Assembly: GCA_029101005.1 (NCBI GenBank)
Contig: JAQXQE010000010.1
Location: 62,001 to 126,000, forward strand
DNA from: Bacillota bacterium
GTDB lineage: Bacteria; Bacillota; Clostridia; Peptostreptococcales; Anaerovoracaceae
Direction of reading: 5' to 3'
Length of the DNA stretch: 64,000 bases
Within the stretch, counting starts at the first letter, position 1. Every line of letters begins with the position of its first letter. The notes beneath the pieces were generated by a model. The model was not told the origin of the DNA and did not search any database. It saw only the letters and a list, made by a program, of their open reading frames with translations. Below are positions 1 to 7,544 of the stretch, piece after piece. The translations under genes and the position numbers were made by a program.

Positions 1-519
1 GAGGCAATTCTCGTGTGCTCAGGAACTGGATATGCGGACAGCCTTTCGGCATCTGCTGCTGGACTTCCTATTCTGCTTGTTGGTAAGACTCTGACTGCAG
101 AGCAGAAGTCCTATCTTGCGAGCCTCGAGTCTAACTACTTCTACGCTATCGGCGGATATAGAGTAGTAAGCACAGGCGTTGTGGCAAGCATCAAGAATAT
201 CAGCAATGCGGCGGGACAGAGCTATACAGGAACAAGGATTGCTGGTTCAACAAGATATGAAACATCAAGACTTGTTGCAGAAGAGTTCTTCGAGGAGGAG
301 ATCGATAATGTCGTACTGACGTATGGCAAGAACTTCCCGGATGGACTCTCAGGCGGTCCACTGGCAATGGCAATTGGAGCGCCAGTTGTTCTTGCGGCAA
401 ACGATGCAAAGACTGAAGCGAAGAAGTATGTTGCTTCAACATGGATCAAGAGATCTGTGACACTGGGAGATACAACACTGCTCTCAAACTCAGTCGTTAA
501 CTCAATTATGACTTACTAG
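1..519 (+). CDS. Cell wall-binding repeat 2 (CWB2) protein, C-terminal part
   Basis: The reading frame is open from base 1, so the gene starts upstream of the window. The visible 172 residues hold one CWB2-type repeat, beginning with LVCSGTGYADSLSASAA, and a second unit with VVLTYGKNFPDGLSGGPLA. These match the CWB2 signature in which a hydrophobic strand is followed by G-x-x-(Y/F)-x-D-(A/S/G)-L-S. CWB2 domains hold clostridial surface proteins to the wall through an anionic polymer. The catalytic or passenger part lies outside the window. The next gene is a TagO/WecA-type enzyme that could start synthesis of such a polymer; that link is an inference. Confidence 0.85.
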   Translation, partial: EAILVCSGTGYADSLSASAAGLPILLVGKTLTAEQKSYLASLESNYFYAIGGYRVVSTGVVASIKNISNAAGQSYTGTRIAGSTRYETSRLVAEEFFEEEIDNVVLTYGKNFPDGLSGGPLAMAIGAPVVLAANDAKTEAKKYVASTWIKRSVTLGDTTLLSNSVVNSIMTY

Positions 520-534
520 TCGAGATTGGATTTA

Positions 535-564
535 TTGTAGTACATCACGAGAGTGTGATAGAAT
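535..564 (+). promoter_or_regulatory. Putative promoter giving a nearly leaderless transcript for the TagO-like gene
   Basis: TTGTAG at 535-540 and TAGAAT at 559-564 are 18 bases apart. The ATG at 572 lies only 7 bases after the -10 box and no Shine-Dalgarno sequence is visible before it. Confidence 0.45.
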
Positions 565-571
565 ATTCACT

Positions 572-1696
572 ATGAACGTAATTAACACAGACAATGCATT
601 AATGATGGTGGTAATAGTCTTCGCGATGGCCTTCGTGATTGCGCTTACTATGACTCCTGTGAGTATTTGGCTTGCTCACAAGATTGGCGCAATAGATATT
701 CCGAAGGACGAGAGAAGAATGCACAGCAAGCCAATGCCTCGCTTTGGAGGAATGGCAATCTTCCTGGGCTCTATTATTCCTATGATTATTGTAGAGGGCA
801 GAGACCCTAAGATTCAGCTGGCAATATTCGGAGGAATTCTGATGTATGCCCTTGGAGCAATTGATGACCTCAAGTGCCTCAAGGCGAGCGTCAAGTTCGC
901 AGGCCAGACTGGAATCGCGGTTCTTCTGTATTGCCTCGGAATCAGAATTGAATTCATCGCAAATTATTTCGGAGACGGTAAGATGATGCTTGGCTCTGGA
1001 TTAGCTTTCGTTATCACAATTCTTTGGATTGTGGGCGTTACAAATGCGATTAACCTTATGGATGGCCTAGATGGACTTGCAGGCGGTATGACGGCGATTA
1101 TAGCGCTTTTTATGGCCTATGTAGCGTATATCCACGGAAGTGCATTCGGTGATATGCCAGTGTGCCTTGCGCTGATGGCTGTCGCTGGTGGCTGCGTAGG
1201 ATTTCTGCCATACAATTTCTGTCCGGCTAAGACATTTATGGGCGACAGCGGAGCCTTATACCTCGGATATATGATTGCCGTTCTCTCTGTAATATCGCCA
1301 CTTAAGAGAGCGACATTCGTAGCGGGACTGGTTCCAATCATCGCACTGTCTATTCCAATCTTCGATACACTCTTCGCGATTGTAAGAAGACTGATCAGAC
1401 AAGAGAACATTATGGCACCTGACAAGGGCCACATTCACCACAGAATTATCAGAAATGGATTTGGACAGAGAAGATCTGTGCTGATTATCTACGGCGTAGT
1501 ATGCATCATGGGAATGTCAGCCGTACTCATCAGCAGAGAGCTGTTCAAAGATGCCTTCATATTATTCCTCGTTGCAGCGATGTACCTCTGCGTAATTCTC
1601 ATTGAAAGAAAGCCAAGGGATTATGATGGCGCAAGCAACTTAATAAGAAAAGCAAAACCTAAGAATGATGAACCTGAATGGCAAGAGGAGAAATAG
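572..1696 (+). CDS. tagO: Undecaprenyl-phosphate glycosyl-1-phosphate transferase (TagO/WecA/MraY family)
   Basis: This 374-aa polytopic membrane protein transfers a sugar-1-phosphate from a UDP-sugar to undecaprenyl phosphate, the first step in making teichoic-acid-like wall polymers. Family motifs are in order: HSKPMPRFGG (51-60), the Mg-binding Asp pair in GAIDDLK (98-99), NLMDGLDGLAGG (161-172), GDSG (224-227) and the cytoplasmic HIHH (287-290), which separates WecA/TagO members from MraY. About ten membrane helices are evident. The ATG at 572 has no Shine-Dalgarno sequence and sits just after a possible -10 box. The gene precedes the FNT channel gene by only 2 bases. Whether the substrate is GlcNAc cannot be told from sequence. 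Confidence 0.88.
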   Translation: MNVINTDNALMMVVIVFAMAFVIALTMTPVSIWLAHKIGAIDIPKDERRMHSKPMPRFGGMAIFLGSIIPMIIVEGRDPKIQLAIFGGILMYALGAIDDLKCLKASVKFAGQTGIAVLLYCLGIRIEFIANYFGDGKMMLGSGLAFVITILWIVGVTNAINLMDGLDGLAGGMTAIIALFMAYVAYIHGSAFGDMPVCLALMAVAGGCVGFLPYNFCPAKTFMGDSGALYLGYMIAVLSVISPLKRATFVAGLVPIIALSIPIFDTLFAIVRRLIRQENIMAPDKGHIHHRIIRNGFGQRRSVLIIYGVVCIMGMSAVLISRELFKDAFILFLVAAMYLCVILIERKPRDYDGASNLIRKAKPKNDEPEWQEEK

Positions 1697-1698
1697 GA

Positions 1699-2469
1699 AT
1701 GTTTAAGGACGAATTCCAGGCAATGTCTAATGCTGCAGTATCCAAGGTCAATCTTCTAGAGAAGAAGCCTTTCGCGTATATGGTTTCTGCCTTTATGGCA
1801 GGCTGTTTCATTGGTTTCGGAGTTATGCTCATGGCTACAGCAGGAGCATATGGCGCAGGATCACCTTTCGTTAAAATTGTACAGGGTATGGTCTTCAGTG
1901 TCGCGCTGTCGCTGGTAGTTATGGCAGGTGCGGAACTTTTCACCGGTAACAATATGGTCGTATTCGCCGGTGTTCTCGATAAGAAGGTGAACTGGGCTAA
2001 GCTGATTAAGCTTTGGCTGATCTGCCTGATTCTCAACTGGATTGGATCAATCTTTATCTCATTCATCTTCGTAGGAACAGGCCTTGCTGATGCAGATGTT
2101 GGAGTCTTCCTGGCAAATGCTTCAGCAACAAAAATGGCGCTACCTTTCGGCGCGCTCGTCTGCAGAGGAATTCTCTGTAATTTCCTCGTATGCCTCGCAG
2201 TATGGTGTGGCTTTAGAACCAAGAACGATGCTGCAAAGCTCATTATGATATTCTGGTGCATTACTACTTTCGTAAGCTGCGGCTTCGAGCACAGTATTGC
2301 CAATATGACAATTCTGACTGTTGGACTGCTCAAAGCATCCTCCCTCGGAGTTGCAGGAGTAACCATTGCTGGCTACTTCTACAACATTCTTACAGTAGTG
2401 CTTGGAAATCTCCTTGCAGGAGTTCTGCTCATGGCAGTTCCATACTACATTGTATCCAAGGAAGATTAA
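1699..2469 (+). CDS. Formate/nitrite transporter (FNT) family channel
   Basis: The 256-aa product has six hydrophobic segments and the FNT-type stretches GCFIGFGVMLM, AGAELFTGNN and RGILCNFLVCLAVW, typical of FocA/NirC pentameric channels for formate, nitrite or hydrosulfide. I chose the ATG at 1699 because AGGAG at 1686-1690 is 8 bases upstream; an in-frame ATG at 1678 would overlap the previous gene and has no ribosome site. The final Asp is followed by TAA. The gene converges with the acyl-CoA ligase, whose stop is 7 bases away. The substrate is not decided; formate is reasonable in a fermenting anaerobe. Confidence 0.85.
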   Translation: MFKDEFQAMSNAAVSKVNLLEKKPFAYMVSAFMAGCFIGFGVMLMATAGAYGAGSPFVKIVQGMVFSVALSLVVMAGAELFTGNNMVVFAGVLDKKVNWAKLIKLWLICLILNWIGSIFISFIFVGTGLADADVGVFLANASATKMALPFGALVCRGILCNFLVCLAVWCGFRTKNDAAKLIMIFWCITTFVSCGFEHSIANMTILTVGLLKASSLGVAGVTIAGYFYNILTVVLGNLLAGVLLMAVPYYIVSKED

Positions 2470-2476
2470 GTTCTTC

Positions 2477-4195
2477 TTAGAAATAATCTGTACGCTTCTG
2501 GAGCTCTGGAACAACTCTAGGTCTTCTAACCTTCTGAGTTGAAGTCTTCTCCATTGCCTCTGTGCTGAGAAGAAGTCTTCTGATCAGCTTGTAAGGTGGG
2601 AGCGTAGCATTGATCTCTGTAACAGCGTCGAGAAGGCGCTGTTTTAATTTGTCTTCACCCATCTCATCGATAAGAGCCTGGTCAACAACGAAGTTCGCAC
2701 TTACGAGCAGGTCGTCGTCCTTCTCCCATCCGAATACGAGAAGCTCGTTAACCTCAGGAAGAGCCTTTACGAGAAGATCCTCAAGCTCCTCTGGGTATAC
2801 GTTCTTACCGTTCTTGAGAACGATAACATTCTTCTTACGACCCTTGATGTAGAAGAATCCGTCGTCATCCTTATAACCAAGATCTCCTGTGTAGAACCAA
2901 CCGTCGTGGAAAACTTCCTCGTTGAACTCGTCCTTAGTGTATCCGAGCATTACGTTTGGTGCCTTACAGATAATCTCGCCGAGACCCTCAGCATCTGGAT
3001 TCAGAACTTCCATCTGTACATTTGGCAGAGGTTTACCGATGGAACCTGGTCTCTTAGTTGTGCGATTCTCGGCGGAGAGAACTGGTGAAGTCTCAGTAAG
3101 TCCGTATCCCTGAATAGCAAGAATTCCGAGCGAATCGTAGAACTTGCCGACCTCAGCATCGATAGGAGCAGCTCCAACCACCGCAAGACGGAGAGCACCA
3201 CCGAGCTGATCAAGAACAGACTTGAAGAGCTTTCTTCTTACATCGATACCAATCTTGTTGAGTCCGTTTGAAACCTTCATCATTAACTTGAGGAGTGGCA
3301 GCTTGCCAGTCTTCTCAGCAGCCTTCAGAATCTTCTTCTGCATAGCCTCGAGAAGAAGAGGAACTGTGATGAAGAGTGATACCTTATACTCAACCAGGTT
3401 GTCAGCAATATACTTCAGACCATCGCAGAAAACGTTAGTACATCCGAAGTACATTGTGAGAGTAGTTCCTGTGATACCGAACGTATGGTGGAATGGGAGG
3501 AATGCAAGGTTAACATCCTCCTTAGTTACGAGCTGATCGAGGTGAACATCAAGTCCATACACATTAGCAGCAACATTGTGGTTTGAGAGCATTACAGCCT
3601 TAGCGTTGCTTGTAGTTCCTGAAGTGAAAAGAAGCATTGCCATCTCGTCAGGGTCCTTTGTGCTCGCAGGGATTGCTGTACCGCCAGCGATGAGCTCATG
3701 TCCCTTAGCTACGCAGTCTGCGAAGCAAACGTTAACTTCGCTGGGCTTTGTGCAAATTGCAAGCTTAACATTATGGTCAGCCTTCTCGAGAACCTCGAGA
3801 ACCTTCTTCTCTGACTTCTGATCATATACCAGAATCTCAGCCTTGCTCTCCTCGATGCAGAACTGAAGCTCGTTAACCTTGAGCTCCTTATCGATAGGAA
3901 CTGAGATGTGGTCAGCGAATACTGCACCGAAGTGTGCGATGAGGTACTCGTAGCTGTTGATACCTGTGATAGCTACAGTGCTTCTCTCGAATCCCTGATC
4001 AGCGAGATATGTTGAGAATGCGTAGATATCAGCAAGAGTTTCCTTATAAGTGATGTTCTTGTAACTAACCTGTCTGTGGTTCTTCTCCTTAAGAATGAAA
4101 GCGGTCTCGTTCTCATACTTTCTGCATGAATACTCTAGGCACTCTCTGATAGTCTTGAATTCAACCACAAAACGTTTCTTTGTATTCTTACTCAT
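2477..4195 (-). CDS. AMP-forming long-chain acyl-CoA ligase
   Basis: A 572-aa ANL-superfamily adenylate-forming enzyme. It activates a carboxylic acid, probably a fatty acid, with ATP and then CoA. The P-loop motif LLFTSGTTSNAK (about 190-201), the GYGLTETSP core motif, the FYTGDLGYKDDDGFFYIKGR hinge region and a C-terminal Lys in STQKVRR are visible. Two starts are possible, ATG at 4201 or 4195; AAGGA at about 4206-4210 is 4 and 10 bases away, and the second gives MSKNTKKRF. It is divergent from a TetR-type regulator, which may control it. Downstream of the TGG-containing hinge there is no sign of truncation. Confidence 0.85.
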   Translation of the reverse strand: MSKNTKKRFVVEFKTIRECLEYSCRKYENETAFILKEKNHRQVSYKNITYKETLADIYAFSTYLADQGFERSTVAITGINSYEYLIAHFGAVFADHISVPIDKELKVNELQFCIEESKAEILVYDQKSEKKVLEVLEKADHNVKLAICTKPSEVNVCFADCVAKGHELIAGGTAIPASTKDPDEMAMLLFTSGTTSNAKAVMLSNHNVAANVYGLDVHLDQLVTKEDVNLAFLPFHHTFGITGTTLTMYFGCTNVFCDGLKYIADNLVEYKVSLFITVPLLLEAMQKKILKAAEKTGKLPLLKLMMKVSNGLNKIGIDVRRKLFKSVLDQLGGALRLAVVGAAPIDAEVGKFYDSLGILAIQGYGLTETSPVLSAENRTTKRPGSIGKPLPNVQMEVLNPDAEGLGEIICKAPNVMLGYTKDEFNEEVFHDGWFYTGDLGYKDDDGFFYIKGRKKNVIVLKNGKNVYPEELEDLLVKALPEVNELLVFGWEKDDDLLVSANFVVDQALIDEMGEDKLKQRLLDAVTEINATLPPYKLIRRLLLSTEAMEKTSTQKVRRPRVVPELQKRTDYF

Positions 4196-4383
4196 TTGCA
4201 TTTTGTCCTTTTTGTAATTTGCTTGACTAGAAATAGTCTTTTGTGATATTTAATAAACAGTTGTTGAATTGTTGAACGAGTGTATTGTAATGCAACAGTT
4301 GAAATGCTTCAATCACCAAAACAGAATAAATTGTTGTATAATCAACATACATTGCGAGAATGTATATGAACGTCGGAGGTAAA
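4196..4383. promoter_or_regulatory. Divergent control region between acyl-CoA ligase and TetR gene
   Basis: AT-rich spacer with TATAAT at 4337-4342 facing the TetR gene and partly inside an imperfect GTTG/CAAC inverted repeat. Copies of CAGTTG followed by GAA occur near 4257 and 4296. An operator for the TetR protein is plausible but not proven. Confidence 0.35.
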
Positions 4384-4941
4384 ATGGACGCTAGAGTTAG
4401 ATATACAAGAAGAGTAATAAAGGAAAGCTTCCTCGAGCTTCTGAAGGAGAAGGAACTGTCAAAGATTACTGTTAAGGGAATCTGTGAGAAGGCTGAGATC
4501 AATCGTGCAACTTTCTACAAATATTATGATAATCCTTACCATCTTCTCGAGATGCTCGAAGAAGAGCAACTTGATAAGCTCCTCGAAGATATTGAGAAGT
4601 CAAAGGCGAAGACACTGCAGGATATCTTCAGAGTAATCCTTATTGATATTAAGGAAAACTTTGAGATATACAGCGTAATCTTCTCAGAGAACGGAGATGA
4701 CAGCTTCAGAAAGAAGATGTTCGCTGTATGCTATAAGGACAATATGGATATCATCCACAACCTCTTCCCTGGAATGCCAGCTGACCAGCAGGAGTGGCTG
4801 TTCTACTTCCTTGCTGAAGGCAGTAATGGAGTACTGTGGAAATGGATGCAGGACGGCATGGAGCGCCCTATTGATGATCCAATTGTATTCGTAGAGAAGA
4901 TTATTGAGGATATCAATAAGACTCTTCCTTCATACTTCTAA
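4384..4941 (+). CDS. TetR/AcrR-family transcriptional regulator
   Basis: A 185-aa protein with an N-terminal helix-turn-helix (ITVKGICEKAEINRATFYKYY, about residues 25-45) and a helical C-terminal ligand domain ending WKWMQDGM...IVEKIIEDI. This is the TetR fold of one-component repressors. The start at 4384 has GGAGG at 4375-4379 immediately upstream; an upstream in-frame ATG at 4360 lacks this. The gene is divergent from the acyl-CoA ligase, so control of that gene and sensing of an acyl compound is the simplest guess. Confidence 0.85.
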   Translation: MDARVRYTRRVIKESFLELLKEKELSKITVKGICEKAEINRATFYKYYDNPYHLLEMLEEEQLDKLLEDIEKSKAKTLQDIFRVILIDIKENFEIYSVIFSENGDDSFRKKMFAVCYKDNMDIIHNLFPGMPADQQEWLFYFLAEGSNGVLWKWMQDGMERPIDDPIVFVEKIIEDINKTLPSYF

Positions 4942-5079
4942 AGTATTGCTACAATCAATAACTGCTATTGCATCGACAAATTTTCTGTATAAGAAAATTT
5001 TGGCTTAATATGATATACTAGTGTTACCCGATAAGTAATGTCGGGGAAATAGCGATGTATGGAAAAGGAAGGCAATGCA

Positions 5080-5805
5080 ATGGCAGGAAATCTGACACCC
5101 ACAGAACATGTGGGACAGAGAATCAGATTATATAGAAAGAAGAGAGGATATACACTTCAGGAGTTCTCGCTGATGATACACAGAAGTGTATCTGCTATAT
5201 CCAAGTATGAGAATGGAATGGTGTCAATCGACGTTGATACTATGTTCGATATTGCTGATGCTCTTGAGATATCTGTATCTCAGCTCACTGATATGCAGAC
5301 ACCTAAGGTTGATGCAGAGGAGCCAGAGAAGAAGGTGAACAACTTCTTCCGCACCGAGCAGTTATTCTATATGTATCTGTATACAGGCTTCGATAAGAAG
5401 CTGAGAAGATGCGCTATGGAGATCATCGAGAATCCAGGCCATGAGGAAGACCAAGTAATGCTGTACTGTGGCTTCAAGGATTTCAGAGATTACACCAAGT
5501 GCGACTACCTGTACAGAGGAACAATCACATATAACGATGAGTTCGTCAACGTGCAGGCAAGCAACCCTTACAATCCGGTAGATGTAGCGACAATTTATGC
5601 ATCTGCTGAGCTTGAGGGTGATGAACAGACAACAACCGGCATTATGCTCGCATTTGCAGAAGTGGTTAACAGACCATTTGCTACGAAGGTTCTCTTCTCA
5701 AGAAAGCAGATGGATATCAACACTGTTCTGCTCGAGCAGCTGATGACAAATGACAAGGAGTCAATCAGCAATTTGAAGCGCTCTAACGCGATGATACTCT
5801 ACTAA
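5080..5805 (+). CDS. XRE-family helix-turn-helix regulator with unknown C-terminal domain
   Basis: The 241-aa product begins with a Cro/C1-type HTH (residues about 10-66: GQRIRLYRKKRGYTLQEFS...SVSAISKYENG...IADALEIS). The remaining 170 residues are a soluble domain I do not recognise, found after such HTH domains in clostridial regulators. The ATG at 5080 has AAGGAAGG at 5065-5072, spaced 7 bases; the ATG at 5059 is weaker. It is transcribed alone: a promoter-like TATACT lies near 5016 and a strong hairpin follows the stop. The target is unknown. Confidence 0.75.
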   Translation: MAGNLTPTEHVGQRIRLYRKKRGYTLQEFSLMIHRSVSAISKYENGMVSIDVDTMFDIADALEISVSQLTDMQTPKVDAEEPEKKVNNFFRTEQLFYMYLYTGFDKKLRRCAMEIIENPGHEEDQVMLYCGFKDFRDYTKCDYLYRGTITYNDEFVNVQASNPYNPVDVATIYASAELEGDEQTTTGIMLAFAEVVNRPFATKVLFSRKQMDINTVLLEQLMTNDKESISNLKRSNAMILY

Positions 5806-5835
5806 GCATAGCCGGAGAAATACGAGAGAAAACAT

Positions 5836-5869
5836 AGCCTTTTCGCAGAAATAATACTGCGAAAAGGCT
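5836..5869 (+). terminator. Hairpin terminator after the XRE gene
   Basis: A perfect 13-bp stem (5836-5848 with 5857-5869, arm AGCCTTTTCGCAG) with an 8-base loop and a T-rich tail that is also the start of the next promoter. Confidence 0.75.
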
Positions 5870-5896
5870 TGATTTATTTGCTAAATAGCGTATAAT
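5869..5896 (+). promoter_or_regulatory. Promoter of rpsF-ssb-rpsR
   Basis: TTGATT at 5869-5874 and TATAAT at 5891-5896, spacing 16. The -35 box directly abuts the preceding terminator stem. Confidence 0.75.
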
Positions 5897-5903
5897 AGAT
5901 GGG

Positions 5904-5992
5904 CGAGTCTTATGTGGAGGCTCGTTAATCCTGCACCGATTTTGCAAGGTTGCATTAAGCGGTGCCATTATGGCCATAGGAGGTGAACAATA
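5904..5992 (+). ncRNA. Putative S6:S18-type leader of rpsF operon
   Basis: The leader holds GCACCG at 5933-5938 pairing with GGTGC at 5961-5965 around an inner TTTTGC/GCATTAA hairpin. A CCG element in this setting is the hallmark of the S6:S18 autoregulatory mRNA motif known upstream of rpsF in many bacteria. The match is by eye only. Confidence 0.5.
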
Positions 5993-6280
5993 ATGAGAGA
6001 CTATGAACTGTTATTCGTGCTCGACGCTGACCTCGCAGAGGATCAGAAGGCAGCAATGATCGAGACAGTCAAGGGCATCATCAACAACGGTGGCGAGGCT
6101 GGCGAGGCTGATGTATGGGGAGCTAGAAAGCTTGCATATCCTATCAACAAGAAGAACGAGGGTTACTACGTAGTTCTTCCTTTCAAGGCTGATGCAGATC
6201 TCCCTAAGGAGCTCGATAGAAGACTGAAGATTTCCGATAACGTTGTAAGACACATCATCGTTGCTAAGGACGAGAACTAA
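5993..6280 (+). CDS. rpsF: 30S ribosomal protein S6
   Basis: 95 aa, the normal short bS6 length. The start MRDYELLFVLDADL and the later GARKLAYPINKKNEGYYVVLPF are diagnostic. AGGAGG lies at 5979-5984 before the ATG. It heads the conserved rpsF-ssb-rpsR order; S6 binds S18 in the 30S platform, and the S6:S18 pair probably feeds back on the leader. Confidence 0.97.
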   Translation: MRDYELLFVLDADLAEDQKAAMIETVKGIINNGGEAGEADVWGARKLAYPINKKNEGYYVVLPFKADADLPKELDRRLKISDNVVRHIIVAKDEN

Positions 6281-6294
6281 TCCAGGAGCATACT

Positions 6295-6762
6295 ATGAAT
6301 AGTGTAATCTTAATCGGAAGACTTACAAGAGACCCTGAGCTCAGCTACACACCTAACAATCAGACTGCAGTAACAAGATTCACTCTTGCTGTTGATAGAC
6401 CGGTTGTTCAGGGAAGAGAGAGACAGGCTGACTTCATCAGAATTACTGTATGGGGTAAGCAGGCTGAGACTTGTGAGAGATACCTCTCAAAGGGTCGTCA
6501 GGTAGCAGTAATGGGCAGAATCCAGACTGGAAGCTACAAGAACAGAGAGGGCGTTACAGTCTACACAACTGATGTTGTTGCAGACAGAGTAGAGTTCCTC
6601 GGTGGTGGTAACGGCGAGGGCGGCAGAAGTCAGAACAATGGTTTCGGCGGCCAGAAAGACGCACAGCCACAGGGTGGTTCATTCGGATTCGGCAATGACT
6701 ATCCTGACTCATTCCAGGACGTAGATTCGTTCCAGGCTGCAGAAGATGACATTCCATTCTAG
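6295..6762 (+). CDS. ssb: Single-stranded DNA-binding protein
   Basis: 155 aa with an N-terminal OB fold ([19 protein letters not shown], then FTLAVDR and the [12 protein letters not shown] stretch), a glycine/asparagine-rich linker (about 104-135), and the acidic C-terminal tip EDDIPF used to contact replication and repair partners. It is located between rpsF and rpsR, the usual arrangement in Firmicutes. Confidence 0.96.
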   Translation: MNSVILIGRLTRDPELSYTPNNQTAVTRFTLAVDRPVVQGRERQADFIRITVWGKQAETCERYLSKGRQVAVMGRIQTGSYKNREGVTVYTTDVVADRVEFLGGGNGEGGRSQNNGFGGQKDAQPQGGSFGFGNDYPDSFQDVDSFQAAEDDIPF

Positions 6763-6782
6763 AAAGAAAGGGGAAAGCACGA

Positions 6783-7025
6783 ATGTATAACAAGAATCAG
6801 AAGCGCGGCGGCATGAGAAGAAGAAAAGTATGCCAGTTCTGTGCTGACAAGGATAAGAAGATCGATTACAAGGACGTTGAGACTCTCAAGAAGTACACAA
6901 CTGAGAGAGGCAAGATTCTCCCAAGAAGAGTTACTGGTACATGCGCTATGCACCAGAGAGCAGTAGCTAAGGAGATCAAGAGAGCAAGAGTTGTAGCTCT
7001 TCTCCCATTCGACGCAGAGCTCTAA
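6783..7025 (+). CDS. rpsR: 30S ribosomal protein S18
   Basis: 80 aa with the bS18 signatures [15 protein letters not shown] and the tail [10 protein letters not shown]. The CxxC near the N-terminus indicates the zinc-ribbon (C+) type, though only two cysteines are close together; no C-minus paralogue is visible here. Start ATG at 6783 follows GAAAGGGG. Last gene of the operon, followed by a terminator. Confidence 0.96.
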   Translation: MYNKNQKRGGMRRRKVCQFCADKDKKIDYKDVETLKKYTTERGKILPRRVTGTCAMHQRAVAKEIKRARVVALLPFDAEL

Positions 7026-7055
7026 ATCGAACTGCTTAATTAACAAGACAGGAAG

Positions 7056-7090
7056 CGACTTTCGGACAAATTTCCGAAAGTCGTTTTTTT
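7056..7090 (+). terminator. Intrinsic terminator of rpsF operon
   Basis: CGACTTTCGG (7056-7065) pairs with CCGAAAGTCG (7074-7083), then seven T. Confidence 0.92.
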
Positions 7091-7101
7091 GTTGTTTATG
7101 C

Positions 7102-7130
7102 TTGATATATTGTATATGTGCGAATAGAAT
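7102..7130 (+). promoter_or_regulatory. Putative promoter of the nitrogenase-like/Hyp/HydF operon
   Basis: TTGATA at 7102-7107 and TAGAAT at 7125-7130, spacing 17, placing the start near 7137, just before the structured leader. Confidence 0.5.
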
Positions 7131-7136
7131 GAACTT

Positions 7137-7253
7137 ATCTAAGACTGAAATGCGAATTAAGGTTGAAGATGCTAAACAGAACTAATGCAAATAATAAGGG
7201 GGCAGTCTAGCTGCTCTTGGTTCAGCATCTTCCGATTTGGGAAGATGTTTTTT
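7137..7253 (+). promoter_or_regulatory. Riboswitch-like attenuator leader, class not recognised
   Basis: GAAGATGCT (7165-7173) is a perfect 9-base complement of AGCATCTTC (7224-7232), with three more pairs inside (AAC 7175-7177 with GTT 7220-7222). The closed loop holds a 6-bp hairpin (GGGCAG 7200-7205 with CTGCTC 7211-7216, one G-U pair) and an A-rich single strand AGAACTAATGCAAATAATAA. The right arm of the outer stem is also the left arm of a terminator (CATCTTCC 7226-7233 with GGAAGATG 7240-7247, then TTTTTT). The two folds exclude each other. I do not recognise a known aptamer. Confidence 0.65.
7226..7253 (+). terminator. Conditional intrinsic terminator in the operon leader
   Basis: 8-bp stem 7226-7233 / 7240-7247, 6-base loop and six T at 7248-7253, ahead of the first gene of the operon. 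Its left arm overlaps the 3' arm of the upstream stem. Confidence 0.8.
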
Positions 7254-7271
7254 GTTTAGGAGAGAAAGAGT

Positions 7272-7520
7272 ATGGAAACAAGAATTGCTATTATAGGAAT
7301 AATCATCGAGAGAATAGAGGCTTCAACTGCAGTTAATGCAGTACTTCATGACTACAGCGAGTATATCATCGGAAGAATGGGACTCCCGTACAAAGAGAAG
7401 AATCTCAATGTGATCAGTATCGTTGTCGACGCGCCATGTGATGCCATCAACACAATGGCAGGCAGACTTGGCAATATCGAGGGAGTAAGTGCTAAGGCTG
7501 TATACTCCAAGAACAAATAA
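7272..7520 (+). CDS. TM1266-family protein (iron-only hydrogenase system regulator)
   Basis: 82 aa. The pattern METRIAIIGIIIER...VNAVLHDYSEYIIGRMGLPY...NVISIVVDAPCDAINTMAGRLGNIEGVSAKAVYS fits the TM1266 family, small ACT/NikR-C-like proteins that in Clostridia sit beside hydEFG and [FeFe]-hydrogenase genes. The family is called a regulator, but it has no DNA-binding domain and its job is not well established. One Cys is present (about residue 58). AGGAG at 7258-7262 is 9 bases before the ATG. It heads the operon, which ends with hydF, so both ends point to [FeFe]-hydrogenase maturation. Confidence 0.8.
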   Translation: METRIAIIGIIIERIEASTAVNAVLHDYSEYIIGRMGLPYKEKNLNVISIVVDAPCDAINTMAGRLGNIEGVSAKAVYSKNK

Positions 7521-7544
7521 TCAGAGGATTAGAGGACTACAGAT

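Noticed and set aside
7137..7253. Known riboswitch (Moco, NiCo, SAM, preQ1)
   Set aside because: The pocket is too small for Moco or NiCo and lacks the conserved cores that I know of for SAM or preQ1. I left the class open.
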